From contig NZ_RHHM01000003.1 in the NCBI RefSeq assembly GCF_003846135.1, positions 248,001 through 312,000 of the forward strand: a DNA stretch of 64,000 nt, in the 5' to 3' direction. Positions 49,000 through 59,617 of the stretch are shown here, in pieces. Position numbers and translations under genes: made by a program. Within the stretch, counting starts at the first letter, position 1. Each line of letters begins with the position of its first letter. The stretch is from Erwinia psidii (GTDB lineage: Bacteria > Pseudomonadota > Gammaproteobacteria > Enterobacterales > Enterobacteriaceae). The notes below the pieces were generated by a model that did not search any database, was not told the origin of the DNA, and saw only the letters and a program-made list of their open reading frames with translations.

Positions 49000-50268
49000 A
49001 TGCCTGATAAACTGTGCACGAACACCACTGAAGAGACCATTGCTTCAGCGTCTGATCCCTTTGTTGATAAACTACACCAGCTAAGACCAGACATCCCTGC
49101 CTCTGATATCAAAAATATGATCCTTAACAGAGAGAAATATTATGCGAAAAACATTGATGTGGCTGAGTCAGGAATGTGTGCCGTTACACATTTCTTCGAT
49201 TATGGTTTGAAAGAAGGTCGTGGGTTTTCAGTGCCTGAATTACGCCACAAGAAAACATATCCTGACAACCCTTACAGTACAACGATGATTCATTCAGGTT
49301 TTCCGAAGACCAGTGGGACAAATCTATATCGGGGGACATTTCCCTATGAGAACAAGAAAAATGTAATATTTAACCATATTGACCGCACACTAAAAGAAAC
49401 CATAGTAAATATATTTTCTTCAGGCGCGATTATTTTAATTCGCCCCAATTACGATCCTGTTACCATATATATTATGATGCTGTGCAACAGATTAGGGGTG
49501 AAGGTTACGCTGGATATTGATGATTTGATGCTCCCGGAATATGTCAGTTTCCAGGGTGCGGTCAGATCAAGAGACTTTGATGAACTGGATTTAAAAAAAA
49601 TACTGGACAGGGATTCCTCGTTACTTCTGCTTGCGGACAAAATACTCTGCTCAACGCCCGAACTTGTTGAGATATACAGCAAGTCCCACAGCAATGTTTC
49701 ATTGCTAAGAAATAAACTTCCTGTCAGATTTTCTGCAAAATACCAGAATAAAAACACTGATAATACAGCACCTCTCAGGCTTCTGTATCTTTCAGGAACT
49801 AAAACACATGTCATGGATTTTAGCGTAATATCTGGTGTATTAATGAACCTCGCCCAGTCCCGCAGGAATAATATTGAAATTACGTTTCTTGGTACGATTG
49901 GAAACTATGCCAGAGCCTTTAAGGCGGTTGGTGCAACGGTAAATGAAAGCGGAGTGGTTGGTTTTGAAAAAATGCTGGAAATAATATCCCGACATGATGT
50001 TGTGTTAGTGCCTCTTGAAGAGACGGTTTTCAACAATTCGAAATCTAATATTAAATTCATTGAGGCTGCCGCAGCGCATGTCCCGGTGATAGCATCACCC
50101 GTTCGTGAATTCAGTCAATATATTGTGCATGGGGTGAATGGATGGCTTTGCAGGACAGCGGATGAATGGCACGATCTTATCTCAGAACTTATTGACAACA
50201 GGCACCTGTTGGCTGAAGCAGGCAAACAGGCTTTTCTGACCTTCAGAGCGGAGTTATCTTATGAATAA
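49000..50268 (+). CDS. GT4-like glycosyltransferase
   Basis: 422 aa from the ATG at 49000; an in-frame TTG at 48982 is less likely. An N-terminal module (~10-75) ends in the HFFDYGLKEGRGFS motif seen in front of many polysaccharide glycosyltransferases. The main body (~95-420) is a GT-B fold: acceptor half with LDIDDLMLPEY near 165 and donor half with LRLLYLSGTKTH near 255, then NNSKSNIKFIEAAAAHVPVIASPV near 340-365, the donor-binding pattern of GT4 enzymes. Soluble, no membrane helix. Its stop overlaps the next fragment by 8 bases. Acceptor unknown; flagellin or a surface polysaccharide are both possible. Confidence 0.86.
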   Translation: MPDKLCTNTTEETIASASDPFVDKLHQLRPDIPASDIKNMILNREKYYAKNIDVAESGMCAVTHFFDYGLKEGRGFSVPELRHKKTYPDNPYSTTMIHSGFPKTSGTNLYRGTFPYENKKNVIFNHIDRTLKETIVNIFSSGAIILIRPNYDPVTIYIMMLCNRLGVKVTLDIDDLMLPEYVSFQGAVRSRDFDELDLKKILDRDSSLLLLADKILCSTPELVEIYSKSHSNVSLLRNKLPVRFSAKYQNKNTDNTAPLRLLYLSGTKTHVMDFSVISGVLMNLAQSRRNNIEITFLGTIGNYARAFKAVGATVNESGVVGFEKMLEIISRHDVVLVPLEETVFNNSKSNIKFIEAAAAHVPVIASPVREFSQYIVHGVNGWLCRTADEWHDLISELIDNRHLLAEAGKQAFLTFRAELSYE

Positions 50269-50596
50269 TAATCAATACCCCGTGTTCAGCTTAATCATCC
50301 CACCGTCATTAACCGATGAGGTAACCCCCGAAATATTGCGGTGTTTTTTTTCCGATGTTTACCATCGTGCCAGAATGCAAAAGGAAGCATTATTCATCAT
50401 CGCCAGGGGAAATAAAGGTGATGCAGTGGACTATATTGACTGCGCCCTTGAGTTGAGGCCTGACAATGTTTTAATTTATGGCTTAGAAGATGATATCTGG
50501 TTTTATGGCGTTGAAAGTCTGAACGATTTGGCAGCAATATCAGCGGCCACACTCAGGTTGCAGAAACAGACAATATTGCCGGCCGGTGCTTCCTGA
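50261..50596 (+). pseudogene. Truncated glycosyltransferase-like fragment
   Basis: 111 aa; the start overlaps the end of the previous gene by 8 bases, as in a real operon. The opening PVFSLIIPPSLTDE and the later GNKGDAVDYIDCALELRPDNVLIYGLEDDIWF look like the first ~100 residues of a GT2-type enzyme. The frame then stops. Downstream (50760-51130) other frames contain further protein-like pieces such as AVFVAADPDSIA, so the gene was probably longer and has decayed. It could instead be a short real protein. Confidence 0.5.
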
Positions 50597-51639
50597 AACG
50601 GATGTCATTACCCCGGTTCGGCAGGATATTGTCCTGGTGCAAGCGCCATCGTTGCCCTCTGCCAAAACGTCAATACCATTGATAAAACCCACCACGGTTT
50701 TATCGCCACATATAGGGCAAGAGCGGCATCACCGCCTCAGGTCTGGCGGAGAACCGTATCACTCCATATAAGCAGCGCTGTTTTCGTAGCAGCTGATCCC
50801 GATAGTATCGCCTGACAGCCGGAACACGGTGGTTACCGGATGGTTTACCCGGTTTACGATTGCTGGATGACGGAAAATGATGAGGCGTGGCCAAACATCA
50901 TCATGGCCGAACTGAATGACGTTGCCCCCCCCTGGCGCAGGAAAAAACGCATAACGTGGATAGCGAGCTCAGGCCGCGGGAATTTCAGATTCATGTCGCA
51001 AATAACAGGCGCATCAGATCAACAGCGCGCCTACAGTCTGCTTGAATTACCAGATGCCATAAATGCTAATATAATGATATCGTTGAATAATTACAGATTA
51101 TCGAATATGCATTCAGACTGTTCAGATTAAAAGGTAGTCAGTGAATTTTGCATAGAAACACAATAAAATATTTTTAGCGTGTTTATATAACAAGGAGAGA
51201 CAAGCCGTGTTTGATCCGTCCACGCGCCGGTTTTTTGTACCTGCCATTAAGAGCCGGGCGTTGCCGGCCATGTGATGTCAGCTGTCATTGAGGTGTCAAC
51301 ACGCTTCAACAGAACGAGGTATTTCTTCCATTCCGTCAATTTAGCCGCTTCGTCATCTGTTGCAATATCGAGATCGACCGCATCCTGTCGTCACTCAATT
51401 TCAGCCCTGGCGCTATTCATTAACGCTGTTTTGTTGAGAAGCGAGCGATATCAGTTGCTTTTTGCTAAGAGCAGCCCGTTCGAACCAGACAGGACAACCA
51501 TCAGCAGCATCCAGCCTCTGCTCTTACAATGGTGTCTGCTTGCGGTATCTGGCTGTTTATTCATCTGTCGCTAATACATTACGTTTCATCATTATATCTG
51601 CCATCATCTTTCCAGGCTTCAGAAATAAGGTAAGCAGTG
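50597..51639. other. Decayed accessory DNA
   Basis: About 1 kb with scattered short frames but no intact gene. It lies between the truncated glycosyltransferase and an integrase remnant and looks like an eroding island edge. Confidence 0.45.
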
Positions 51640-51895
51640 ATGGAAAAAAGAAGCCCTACCAGTCCAGGCATACTTATGCATGCTGGTCACTGTCAGCTGG
51701 TGCCAGGCCAGACCATGTTCCCAGTCAGACAGGGCACGCTGATGCACAAATAGTGTACCGGATATGGCACCTGGATGGAGGAGAACTGCACCCAGCAACT
51801 GACGTTGATGAACGCCAAATTAAACGAGTTTGTGCTACAGGCGTGCTACGACAAGGAGGCTATGCAGTTATATTTTATTTATTCAATAGGTTAAC
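51640..51895 (+). pseudogene. Remnant of a phage-type tyrosine integrase (C-terminal end)
   Basis: In the frame that includes 51657, the translation reads YQSRHTYACWSLSAGARP followed by SQTGHADAQIVYRIW. This is the R-H-x-x-A...L-G-H...Y core of lambda-type integrases, close to the widespread Q-S-R-H-T-F-A-C-W form of lambdoid/P22-like prophage integrases. The conserved LGH has become TGH and the expected VYEVYG has become VYRIWH, so the catalytic Tyr is lost. No upstream integrase body is intact. It marks a past prophage or island insertion next to fliE. Confidence 0.75.
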
Positions 51896-51898
51896 AAA

Positions 51899-52210
51899 CT
51901 AGACCTGCATATTCATAATGTCGGTGTAGGCACTGACCAGCTTGTTACGCACCTGGATACCCATCTGCATCGACACGGATGATTTCTGCATATCCACCAT
52001 CACGTCATTCAAATTGACACCTGTTTTGCCCATTTCGAAATCCTGCGCCTGAGTGCGCGCCTCATTCTGTGTGTCACTGATTTTATTCAGCGCCGCCTTC
52101 AGCTCATCGGCAAAGTCAGCCTGGCTGCTTGCGTCAGTGCTCTTGCCACTGGCCTGAGCAGCGGCGGTTTGCAGCTGCTGCATCACACTCTCAATACCCT
52201 GAATTGCCAT
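51899..52210 (-). CDS. fliE: FliE, MS-ring/rod junction protein
   Basis: 103 aa from the ATG at 52210 (GGAG site); a longer in-frame start at 52264 is unlikely since FliE is 104 aa in E. coli. The start [14 protein letters not shown] and the end [26 protein letters not shown] are typical. It connects the MS ring to the rod and is the first protein exported. It has its own transcript, divergent from fliF. Confidence 0.97.
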   Translation of the reverse strand: MAIQGIESVMQQLQTAAAQASGKSTDASSQADFADELKAALNKISDTQNEARTQAQDFEMGKTGVNLNDVMVDMQKSSVSMQMGIQVRNKLVSAYTDIMNMQV

Positions 52211-52449
52211 CGTCTTCTCCGGTTGTTTTACAACGGTTATTTTCACTGCTGCAAAACTTAACACAGAGTCAACCGGACAAAGCCCCTAAATGAGAGCAAA
52301 AATTATGGCTTATCCACCCATCGAATTTCCTGTTTAAGAAAATAATGGCAGGTATCAGAAGTGAAAATTTTTTGTAAGTCGCCCAGGGAGTCAGTTTTGT
52401 TACGACACTACACGAAACAGTCCGGTCAACTGTCAGGCAGGAAAGAGTC
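52211..52449. promoter_or_regulatory. Divergent fliE / fliF promoter region
   Basis: The 239-base spacer feeds fliE to the left and fliF-K to the right. In enterics both are class 2 promoters activated by FlhDC; the degenerate FlhDC site cannot be set by eye here. Confidence 0.5.
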
Positions 52450-54156
52450 ATGAATGCAACTGTCACGCAGGATCAACCAGAGAAAAAAGGCCTGAACGAC
52501 CTTTTCGCTCGCCTTCGCGCTAATCCTCGTATCCCGATGATCATTGCAGCGGCGGCGGCGATTGCTATCGTCATCGCCCTGGTATTGTGGGCAAGACAGC
52601 CAGACTACCGTGTGCTGTACAGCAACCTCAGCGATGAGGACGGCGGCGCGGTTATTACGCAACTGACCCAGATGAACATTCCCTACCAGTTTGACGAAAA
52701 GAGCGGCGCCATTACCGTACCCGCAGAAAAAGTCTACGAACTGCGCCTGCGCCTCGCCCAACAGGGGCTGCCAAAAGGTGGCGCGGTGGGCTTTGAACTG
52801 CTGGATCAGGAGAAGTTTGGTATCAGTCAGTTCAGTGAACAGGTGAATTATCAGCGTGCTCTGGAAGGTGAACTTTCACGTACCATCGAAACGTTAGGAC
52901 CGGTAAAAAACGTTCGTGTACATCTCGCCATGCCGAAACCAACCCTGTTTGTACGCGAGCAGAAATCACCTACCGCTTCGGTCACGCTGAACCTGCAACC
53001 CGGCCGTGCCCTTGACCTGGGCCAGGTCAGTGCCATCGTGCACATGGTGTCCAGCAGCGTTGCCGGTTTGCCACCTGGAAATGTGACCATCGTTGACCAG
53101 GCCGGTCACCTGCTAACCCAGTCCGATAATGCCGGCCGCGACCTGAATGATGCACAGCTGAAATACGCTAACGATGTGGAAAGCCGCTATCAGCAACGTA
53201 TTGAGGCGATCCTCAATCCCATCGTTGGCAACGGTAACGTTCATGCCCAGGTGACCGCACAGATCGACTTTAACAGCCGTGAACAGACTGACGAAAAATA
53301 TCAGCCTAACAGCGATCCTGCGAATCAGGCTATCCGTTCACGTCAGACCAATAACAACGAACAGATTGGCGGCCAGTCTCAGGGTGGTGTTCCCGGAGCG
53401 CTCTCCAACCAGCCGGCACCGGCTAACAGTGCGCCCGTCACTACGCCAAATAACAACAATAACAATCAGGCGAATGGTAACACGGCGAATAACAACGCTA
53501 ACCAGAATAACAATACCAAGAGCAATGTCCCGTCCAATACCAGTAACGCCAATACCACCAACTATGAAGTCGACCGCACCATTCTTCATACCAAAATGAA
53601 TGTGGGAGAAGTCCAGCGTCTGTCGGTTGCCGTCGTGGTTAACTATAAAGCGGACGCGGCCGGAAAACCGATTGCACTGAGCGATGCCCAGATTAAACAG
53701 ATTGAGAACCTGACACGCGAAGCAATGGGCTTTTCTGATAAACGCGGTGACAGCCTTAACGTGGTCAACTCGCCGTTTAACGACACAGCCGAAACCGGTG
53801 GCGACCTGCCTTTCTGGCAGCAGCAGTCGTTTATTGATGAGCTGATGCAGGCCGGACGCTGGCTGTTGGTGCTGATTGTCGCCTGGGTACTTTACCGCAA
53901 GCTGGTTCGTCCACAGCTGCGTCGTAAAGCAGAGCAGGATAAAGCGATCGCGGAAGCAATGACACTCTCCCAGCAGAGTCGTGACACAGAAAATGATGCG
54001 GTTTCCGTCAAGCTGTCAAAAGATGAGCAAGATCAGGAACGTAAATCTCAGCACCGCATGAGTGCTGAGGTAATGAGTCAACGTATTCGTGAGATGTCGG
54101 AAAACGACCCACGCGTGGTGGCTCTGGTCATTCGCCAGTGGATGAAGGATGAATAA
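52450..54156 (+). CDS. fliF: FliF, MS-ring protein
   Basis: 568 aa. It forms the membrane ring that founds the basal body. First transmembrane helix at ~28-48 ([18 protein letters not shown]), ring-building motifs in the periplasm, second helix near 450-472 ([16 protein letters not shown]) and a C-terminal tail that binds FliG. An Asn-rich tract (~334-372) lies in the periplasmic region between ring-building parts, longer and more asparagine-heavy than in E. coli. An AGGAAAG site precedes the ATG. Its stop overlaps the fliG start by one base. Confidence 0.97.
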   Translation: MNATVTQDQPEKKGLNDLFARLRANPRIPMIIAAAAAIAIVIALVLWARQPDYRVLYSNLSDEDGGAVITQLTQMNIPYQFDEKSGAITVPAEKVYELRLRLAQQGLPKGGAVGFELLDQEKFGISQFSEQVNYQRALEGELSRTIETLGPVKNVRVHLAMPKPTLFVREQKSPTASVTLNLQPGRALDLGQVSAIVHMVSSSVAGLPPGNVTIVDQAGHLLTQSDNAGRDLNDAQLKYANDVESRYQQRIEAILNPIVGNGNVHAQVTAQIDFNSREQTDEKYQPNSDPANQAIRSRQTNNNEQIGGQSQGGVPGALSNQPAPANSAPVTTPNNNNNNQANGNTANNNANQNNNTKSNVPSNTSNANTTNYEVDRTILHTKMNVGEVQRLSVAVVVNYKADAAGKPIALSDAQIKQIENLTREAMGFSDKRGDSLNVVNSPFNDTAETGGDLPFWQQQSFIDELMQAGRWLLVLIVAWVLYRKLVRPQLRRKAEQDKAIAEAMTLSQQSRDTENDAVSVKLSKDEQDQERKSQHRMSAEVMSQRIREMSENDPRVVALVIRQWMKDE

Positions 54157-55148
54157 TGAGTATGAATGGTACTGAAAAAAGCGCCATCCTGATGATGACG
54201 ATTGGCGAAGACCGCGCCGCGGAGGTATTCAAACACCTCAACACCCGTGAAGTGCAGCACCTGAGTGCTGCCATTTCTAATATGCGACAGGTTTCCCATA
54301 AGCAGCTGACTGAAGTGCTGCGTGAATTTGAAGTCGACGCCGAGCAGTTTGCCGCCCTGAGCGTCAATTCCAATGATTATCTCCGCAGCGTGCTGGTGAA
54401 AGCGCTGGGTGAAGAGCGCGCCTCCAGCCTGCTGGAAGACATTCTCGAAACCCGCGAAACCACCAGTGGCATGGAGACGCTGAACTTTATGGAACCGCAG
54501 GCAGCGGCCGATCTGATCCGCGACGAACATCCGCAGATCATCGCCACCATCCTGGTTCATCTCAAGCGTGCTCAGGCGGCGGATATTCTGGCTCAATTCG
54601 ACGAGCGTCTGCGTCACGATGTCATGCTGCGTATTGCCACCTTCGGCGGCGTACAGCCTGCCGCGCTGGCAGAACTGACCGAGGTGCTCAACGGCCTGCT
54701 CGATGGTCAGAACCTCAAAAGGGCGAAGATGGGCGGCGTGAGAACCGCAGCGGAAATCATCAACCTGATGAAAACTCAGCAGGAAGAAGCGGTTATCGAA
54801 GCAGTACGCGAGTTCGACGGCGAACTGGCACAGAAAATTATCGACGAGATGTTCCTGTTCGAAAACCTGGTGGATGTCGACGACCGCAGTATTCAGCGTC
54901 TGTTGCAGGAAGTGGAGTCCGAATCGCTGCTGGTCGCCCTCAAAGGATCCGAGCAGCCGCTACGCGAGAAGTTCCTGCGCAACATGTCGCAGCGTGCGGC
55001 AGATATTCTGCGCGACGACCTCGCAAACCGTGGGCCAATGCGTATGTCTGCGGTAGAAAACGAGCAGAAAGCCATTCTGTTGATCGTCCGCCGTCTGGCC
55101 GAAAGCGGCGAGATGGTGATTGGCGGCGGCGAGGAACAGTATGTCTGA
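54156..55148 (+). CDS. fliG: FliG, motor switch / rotor torque protein
   Basis: 330 aa (E. coli 331). N-terminal domain binds FliF; the middle domain has the EHPQ motif ([12 protein letters not shown] near 125) that binds FliM; the C-terminal torque helix carries the charged residues facing the stator ([19 protein letters not shown] near 284-302). Overlaps fliF by 1 base and fliH by 8. Confidence 0.98.
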   Translation: MSMNGTEKSAILMMTIGEDRAAEVFKHLNTREVQHLSAAISNMRQVSHKQLTEVLREFEVDAEQFAALSVNSNDYLRSVLVKALGEERASSLLEDILETRETTSGMETLNFMEPQAAADLIRDEHPQIIATILVHLKRAQAADILAQFDERLRHDVMLRIATFGGVQPAALAELTEVLNGLLDGQNLKRAKMGGVRTAAEIINLMKTQQEEAVIEAVREFDGELAQKIIDEMFLFENLVDVDDRSIQRLLQEVESESLLVALKGSEQPLREKFLRNMSQRAADILRDDLANRGPMRMSAVENEQKAILLIVRRLAESGEMVIGGGEEQYV

Positions 55149-55833
55149 TAATGCATCAATGCCCTGGCAACGCTGGCTGCCCAATGATCTGGGGCAGCTG
55201 AATAAGCCGCTGATCGAAATACCGGTCGAGCCAGATGAAGTGCCAGACGATCACATCAACCAGCAGCAGTTTGAGCTGGAACAGTTGCAGACGCAGGTGC
55301 GTAATGAAGCACAGGGCCTGGGCTATGCAGAAGGACAGCAGAAAGGATACGGTGAAGGTCAGAAAGCGGGTTATGAGGCCGGATTTCAGCAGGGGCTGGA
55401 AGATGCGCAACAGCAGCAGGCCCCCTTGCAGGCGCGGATGCAGCAGCTGGTTTCTGAATTTAACCAAACCCTGGAAGCGCTTGACAGCGTGATCGCCGCC
55501 CGCCTGATGCAAATGGCGCTGGAAGTCGCCCGCCAGATCATAGGCCAGGCACCGCACGTTGATGGCACCGCCCTGCTCCGGCAGATTCAGGGGATGATTC
55601 AGCAGGAGCCGATGTTCAGTGGTAAGCCTACGCTGCGCGTCCATCCCGACGATCTGCCCCGTGTTGAGCAAAACCTGGGGGCGACGCTCAGCCTGCATAA
55701 CTGGCGGCTGGTTGCCGACAGCACTATCCATCCGGGTGGCTGTAAAGTCAGTGCAGAAGATGGCGATCTGGATGCCAGTATTGCCACCCGCTGGCATGAG
55801 CTTTGCCGCCTGGCGGCACCGGGAGAACTGTAA
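55141..55833 (+). CDS. fliH: FliH, export ATPase regulator
   Basis: 230 aa from the ATG at 55141. Binds and regulates FliI and links it to FliN. The repeated G-x-x-x-G helix ([21 protein letters not shown] split over ~60-90) is the hallmark glycine-repeat dimer helix of FliH. Overlaps fliG and fliI. Confidence 0.96.
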   Translation: MSDNASMPWQRWLPNDLGQLNKPLIEIPVEPDEVPDDHINQQQFELEQLQTQVRNEAQGLGYAEGQQKGYGEGQKAGYEAGFQQGLEDAQQQQAPLQARMQQLVSEFNQTLEALDSVIAARLMQMALEVARQIIGQAPHVDGTALLRQIQGMIQQEPMFSGKPTLRVHPDDLPRVEQNLGATLSLHNWRLVADSTIHPGGCKVSAEDGDLDASIATRWHELCRLAAPGEL

Positions 55834-57194
55834 TGACCACCCGCCTTTCACGCTGGCTGGGCGCGCTTGACGCCTTCGAACGCCGTCTTGGTCAGTTGCC
55901 GGAAGCGCGCCGCTATGGCCGACTGACGCGTGCGACCGGTCTGGTGCTGGAAGCAACCGGTCTGCAACTGCCGCTCGGTGCTACCTGTGTTATCGAACGT
56001 GCCGACGCCAACGGTGTTACCGAAGTGGAAAGTGAAGTGGTGGGCTTTAATGGTCAGAAACTGTTTCTGATGCCCCTGGAAGAAGTTGAAGGGATTTTAC
56101 CCGGCGCACGCGTCTACGCGCGCGTCGTGGGTGACAATCAACAAAGTGGTAAACAGCTGATGCTTGGCCCGGAGTTGCTGGGTCGCGTACTGGATGGCAG
56201 CGGTCGCCCGCTGGACGGTCTGCCCTCACCGGAGACCGGCTATCGGGCACCACTGATTACCCCACCCTTCAATCCGCTACAGCGCACGCCCATCACCGAT
56301 GTACTTGATACCGGCGTCAGGGCCATCAACGCTCTGCTGACCGTCGGGCGAGGCCAGCGTATGGGGCTGTTTGCCGGTTCCGGCGTTGGTAAAAGTGTGC
56401 TGCTGGGAATGATGGCCCGCTACACTAAAGCTGATGTCATTGTGGTCGGTCTGATCGGTGAACGTGGACGTGAAGTAAAAGACTTTATTGAAAATATTCT
56501 TGGCAGTGAAGGCCGTGCTCGCGCGGTGGTGATCGCAGCACCTGCCGATGTCTCGCCGCTGCTGCGTATGCAGGGTGCCGCTTACGCCACCCGTATTGCG
56601 GAAGATTTCCGCGATCGCGGTCAGCATGTGTTGCTTATTATGGATTCACTGACCCGCTACGCGATGGCACAACGTGAAATTGCACTGGCAATCGGTGAGC
56701 CACCGGCGACCAAAGGCTATCCACCGTCGGTTTTTGCCAAACTGCCCGCGCTGGTGGAACGTGCCGGAAACGGCATTGATGGTGGCGGTTCCATCACCGC
56801 CTTTTATACCGTTCTCACCGAGGGCGATGACCAGCAGGACCCGATTGCCGACTCCGCGCGCGCGATCCTCGATGGTCATATTGTGCTCTCGCGCCGTCTG
56901 GCTGAGTCGGGCCATTATCCGGCCATTGATATTGAAGCTTCGATCAGTCGCGTAATGGCACATCTGATCGATGAAAAACATTATGCACGGGTGCGCCAGT
57001 TCAAGCAGCTGCTGTCAAGCTATCAGCGCAACCGCGATCTGGTCAGCGTCGGAGCCTATGCCGCAGGCAGCGATCCGATGCTGGATAAAGCGATCAAGCT
57101 CTACCCTGAACTGGAGACTTTCCTGCAACAGGGCATGTTTGAACGCAGTACCTTCGATGATGCCTGCCTGCATTTACAGGCCATTTTCGGTTAA
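55833..57194 (+). CDS. fliI: FliI, flagellar export ATPase
   Basis: 453 aa from the ATG at 55833. Related to the F1 beta subunit; powers loading of export substrates. Walker [16 protein letters not shown] near 180-194, Walker [16 protein letters not shown] near 267-281, and the [12 protein letters not shown] block near 294. Its ATG shares one base with the fliH stop. Confidence 0.98.
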   Translation: MTTRLSRWLGALDAFERRLGQLPEARRYGRLTRATGLVLEATGLQLPLGATCVIERADANGVTEVESEVVGFNGQKLFLMPLEEVEGILPGARVYARVVGDNQQSGKQLMLGPELLGRVLDGSGRPLDGLPSPETGYRAPLITPPFNPLQRTPITDVLDTGVRAINALLTVGRGQRMGLFAGSGVGKSVLLGMMARYTKADVIVVGLIGERGREVKDFIENILGSEGRARAVVIAAPADVSPLLRMQGAAYATRIAEDFRDRGQHVLLIMDSLTRYAMAQREIALAIGEPPATKGYPPSVFAKLPALVERAGNGIDGGGSITAFYTVLTEGDDQQDPIADSARAILDGHIVLSRRLAESGHYPAIDIEASISRVMAHLIDEKHYARVRQFKQLLSSYQRNRDLVSVGAYAAGSDPMLDKAIKLYPELETFLQQGMFERSTFDDACLHLQAIFG

Positions 57195-57209
57195 CCGTGG
57201 GAGTTGAGC

Positions 57210-57656
57210 ATGAGTAAGCAAGCCTCACCCATCACGACACTGTGCGATCTGGCACAGAAAGATTTGGACAAAGCCGCCCTTCAACTGGGGGAAGCCCGCA
57301 GGGCACAAAAGCAGGCTGACGAGCAACTGTCTATGCTGCTCAACTACCAGGATGAGTACCGCAAAACCCTCAATAACAATATGTCAGAGGGAATAAACAG
57401 TACCCGCTGGCACAATTATCATCAGTTTATTGCCACGCTGGAAACCGCCATTGAGCAGCACCGCCAGCAGCTGTCGCACTGGGACAGCCGGGTAGAGAAA
57501 GCGCTCAGTTACTGGCGTGATAAACAGAAGCGGCTGCACGCCTACGAAACATTACAGGCACGTGCGCTGGCGAACGAATTATTACAGGAAAACCGTCTCG
57601 ATCAGAAACGGATGGATGAATTTGCCCAACGGGCATCATTGAGGAAAGGCGAATGA
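57210..57656 (+). CDS. fliJ: FliJ, export chaperone escort
   Basis: 148 aa from the ATG at 57210 (TTG at 57204 rejected; FliJ is 147 aa in E. coli). One long alpha-helical coiled coil, rich in Gln, Lys and Ala. It forms the stalk of the FliH-FliI ATPase and recycles chaperones. It overlaps fliK by 4 bases. Confidence 0.95.
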   Translation: MSKQASPITTLCDLAQKDLDKAALQLGEARRAQKQADEQLSMLLNYQDEYRKTLNNNMSEGINSTRWHNYHQFIATLETAIEQHRQQLSHWDSRVEKALSYWRDKQKRLHAYETLQARALANELLQENRLDQKRMDEFAQRASLRKGE

Positions 57657-58981
57657 ACACGTTGCCCATTGTTGTCAATGCCACCAAAGTCACCACCACT
57701 ACCACAGCCTCATCAGGTTCTGCGGTGACGGCTGGCGACGCCACCACCGACGTAAGCCTGGGAGAAACCACCCAGGACACGGGTGCGCAGGGCTTTCTGA
57801 GCCTGTTGGGAAGTAAATTAATGACCCTCGCCAAACAGGCGAAGACCGCGGTACCCACTACGGCTACTGACAGCAACACCACAAACGTTTCCGACAGCAG
57901 CCAGTCAGCCAAAGCAAAGCTCAATAAACTGCTTAGCGCTCTGAACCAGCCGGAAACCACCTCCGGGCTGTTAGCGTCAGCGAAACTAACGGTAGCCAGC
58001 AAAACGGATAAAACCGACACGGACATCAGCACAGAAAATGCCACGGCGACCACCTCCACACTTAGCAACGGTGATATGCAGGCATTGCAGGCGCTGTTTG
58101 CCATGTTACCGCCGACGCAGCAGCAGGTAACCGCCCAGGTGAACAGCAGCACTGCCGCGCAAAGTGATGACAGCATCAAAAGTGACAAGCAGGCGACGCT
58201 GGCATCCCTGTTGTCGGGCAATGACACCGCCAGCACAACGGTTGACGAAGATACCGTTACGGTAAAAGGCAACGATAAGAGCGACAGGTTTTCTGCAGCC
58301 TCTTCACTGACCAATAATACGGCTACCGGTTCCGCCAAAAATACCCCTGACACCAGCCAGCTGGACACCGCATTCCAGCAGGTGCTGAATCACGTCACTA
58401 AGGACAGCGAAAAAGAGAATTTAAGTTCGCCCGCCTCATCGACGATAACCAGTAATGTAACCAGTGCCGCTTCAGCAGCCTTGACGCCCGTCACCACCAC
58501 CACGGTAACCGCCCCCGCCACCTCTCAGCTGAGTGCACAGTTGGGTAGCCCGGAATGGCAACAGGCGTTGAGCCAACAGATTGTGATGTTCAGCCGTAAC
58601 GGACAGCAGACCGCTGAACTTCATCTACATCCACAGGATCTGGGTAGCATCCAGATCAGCCTTAAACTGGATAACGACCAGGCACAACTGAGCATGGTTT
58701 CCGGCCACAGCGAGGTCCGCGCTGCGCTTGAAGCCGCTCTTCCTCAGCTTCGCACTGCACTGGCCGAGAGCGGTATAAACCTGGGTCAAAGTAATGTGAG
58801 TAGCGACGCGTTTCAGCAAGGACAGAGCTTCAGCGGTCAGCAGGAGCAACAGCGCAATAACAGTGGCGGTAACACATTCAGTCTTACAGCAGAAAACGAC
58901 AGTGACGTAACCGCTATCTCCGTGCCGACCAGCTTGCAGGCGCGTGCAGGCGGCAACAGCGCTGTTGATATTTTCGCCTGA
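57653..58981 (+). CDS. fliK: FliK, hook-length control protein
   Basis: 442 aa. The N-terminal ~290 residues are a Ser/Thr/Ala-rich, unfolded ruler that measures the hook. The C-terminal substrate-switch domain (~300-400) contains the family block [24 protein letters not shown] and [21 protein letters not shown]. The last ~40 residues are Gln/Ser-rich. Last gene of fliFGHIJK. Confidence 0.95.
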   Translation: MNTLPIVVNATKVTTTTTASSGSAVTAGDATTDVSLGETTQDTGAQGFLSLLGSKLMTLAKQAKTAVPTTATDSNTTNVSDSSQSAKAKLNKLLSALNQPETTSGLLASAKLTVASKTDKTDTDISTENATATTSTLSNGDMQALQALFAMLPPTQQQVTAQVNSSTAAQSDDSIKSDKQATLASLLSGNDTASTTVDEDTVTVKGNDKSDRFSAASSLTNNTATGSAKNTPDTSQLDTAFQQVLNHVTKDSEKENLSSPASSTITSNVTSAASAALTPVTTTTVTAPATSQLSAQLGSPEWQQALSQQIVMFSRNGQQTAELHLHPQDLGSIQISLKLDNDQAQLSMVSGHSEVRAALEAALPQLRTALAESGINLGQSNVSSDAFQQGQSFSGQQEQQRNNSGGNTFSLTAENDSDVTAISVPTSLQARAGGNSAVDIFA

Positions 58982-59133
58982 CGGCAACAAACGCAAAAGC
59001 TAACGGCAAAACCCGCGCTTTTTCTGCCAATTGCTTCGTGCAGGACACGGGATAATCTGCACATAACGCCGTAGGAGAGCGGATTACGTTGTATCGCTCC
59101 CTTCGAAAATAATCACAGGAAGTTATAGCTCAT

Positions 59134-59613
59134 ATGACCGATAAGAAAGCCAAAAGCGGCAAACGTAAGCTCCTGATTCCGTTAATACTACTGGCTTTAG
59201 TGGTGGTTGGCGGCGTGGGTGGCTATTTCGTCTGGCGCATGATGAAGGCTCCCGCTGACACCACTCAGGCAGCCAAACCTGAGCCACCCCCAGCGCCGGT
59301 CTTCTTCGCCCTGGATACGTTCACTGTTAATCTGATTAACCCGGATAACGATCCAGACCGCGTGTTGTATGTCGGTTTCACCCTGCGCCTTCCCGACGAA
59401 GATACCCGTCGCCGGATGAATGATTACCTGCCCGAAGTCCGCAGCCGTTTACTGCTGCTGCTGTCGCGGCAGAACGCGTCTGCGCTGGGTAATGAGCAGG
59501 GCAAACAGGAACTGGTGAATCAGATTAAAGCCGTGCTGGCTCCCCCGCTGGTTCCCGGCCAACCTCAGCAAAAAGTGAATGATGTCCTGTTCACTGCCTT
59601 TATTCTGAGGTAA
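59134..59613 (+). CDS. fliL: FliL, stator-associated membrane protein
   Basis: 159 aa. One N-terminal membrane helix (~15-36, [22 protein letters not shown]) and a periplasmic domain with [14 protein letters not shown]; it ends [10 protein letters not shown], as in the family. Stabilises the stator under load. First gene of fliLMNOPQR, 152 bases after fliK, a gap that can hold a class 2 promoter. Confidence 0.95.
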   Translation: MTDKKAKSGKRKLLIPLILLALVVVGGVGGYFVWRMMKAPADTTQAAKPEPPPAPVFFALDTFTVNLINPDNDPDRVLYVGFTLRLPDEDTRRRMNDYLPEVRSRLLLLLSRQNASALGNEQGKQELVNQIKAVLAPPLVPGQPQQKVNDVLFTAFILR

Positions 59614-59617
59614 GAAA

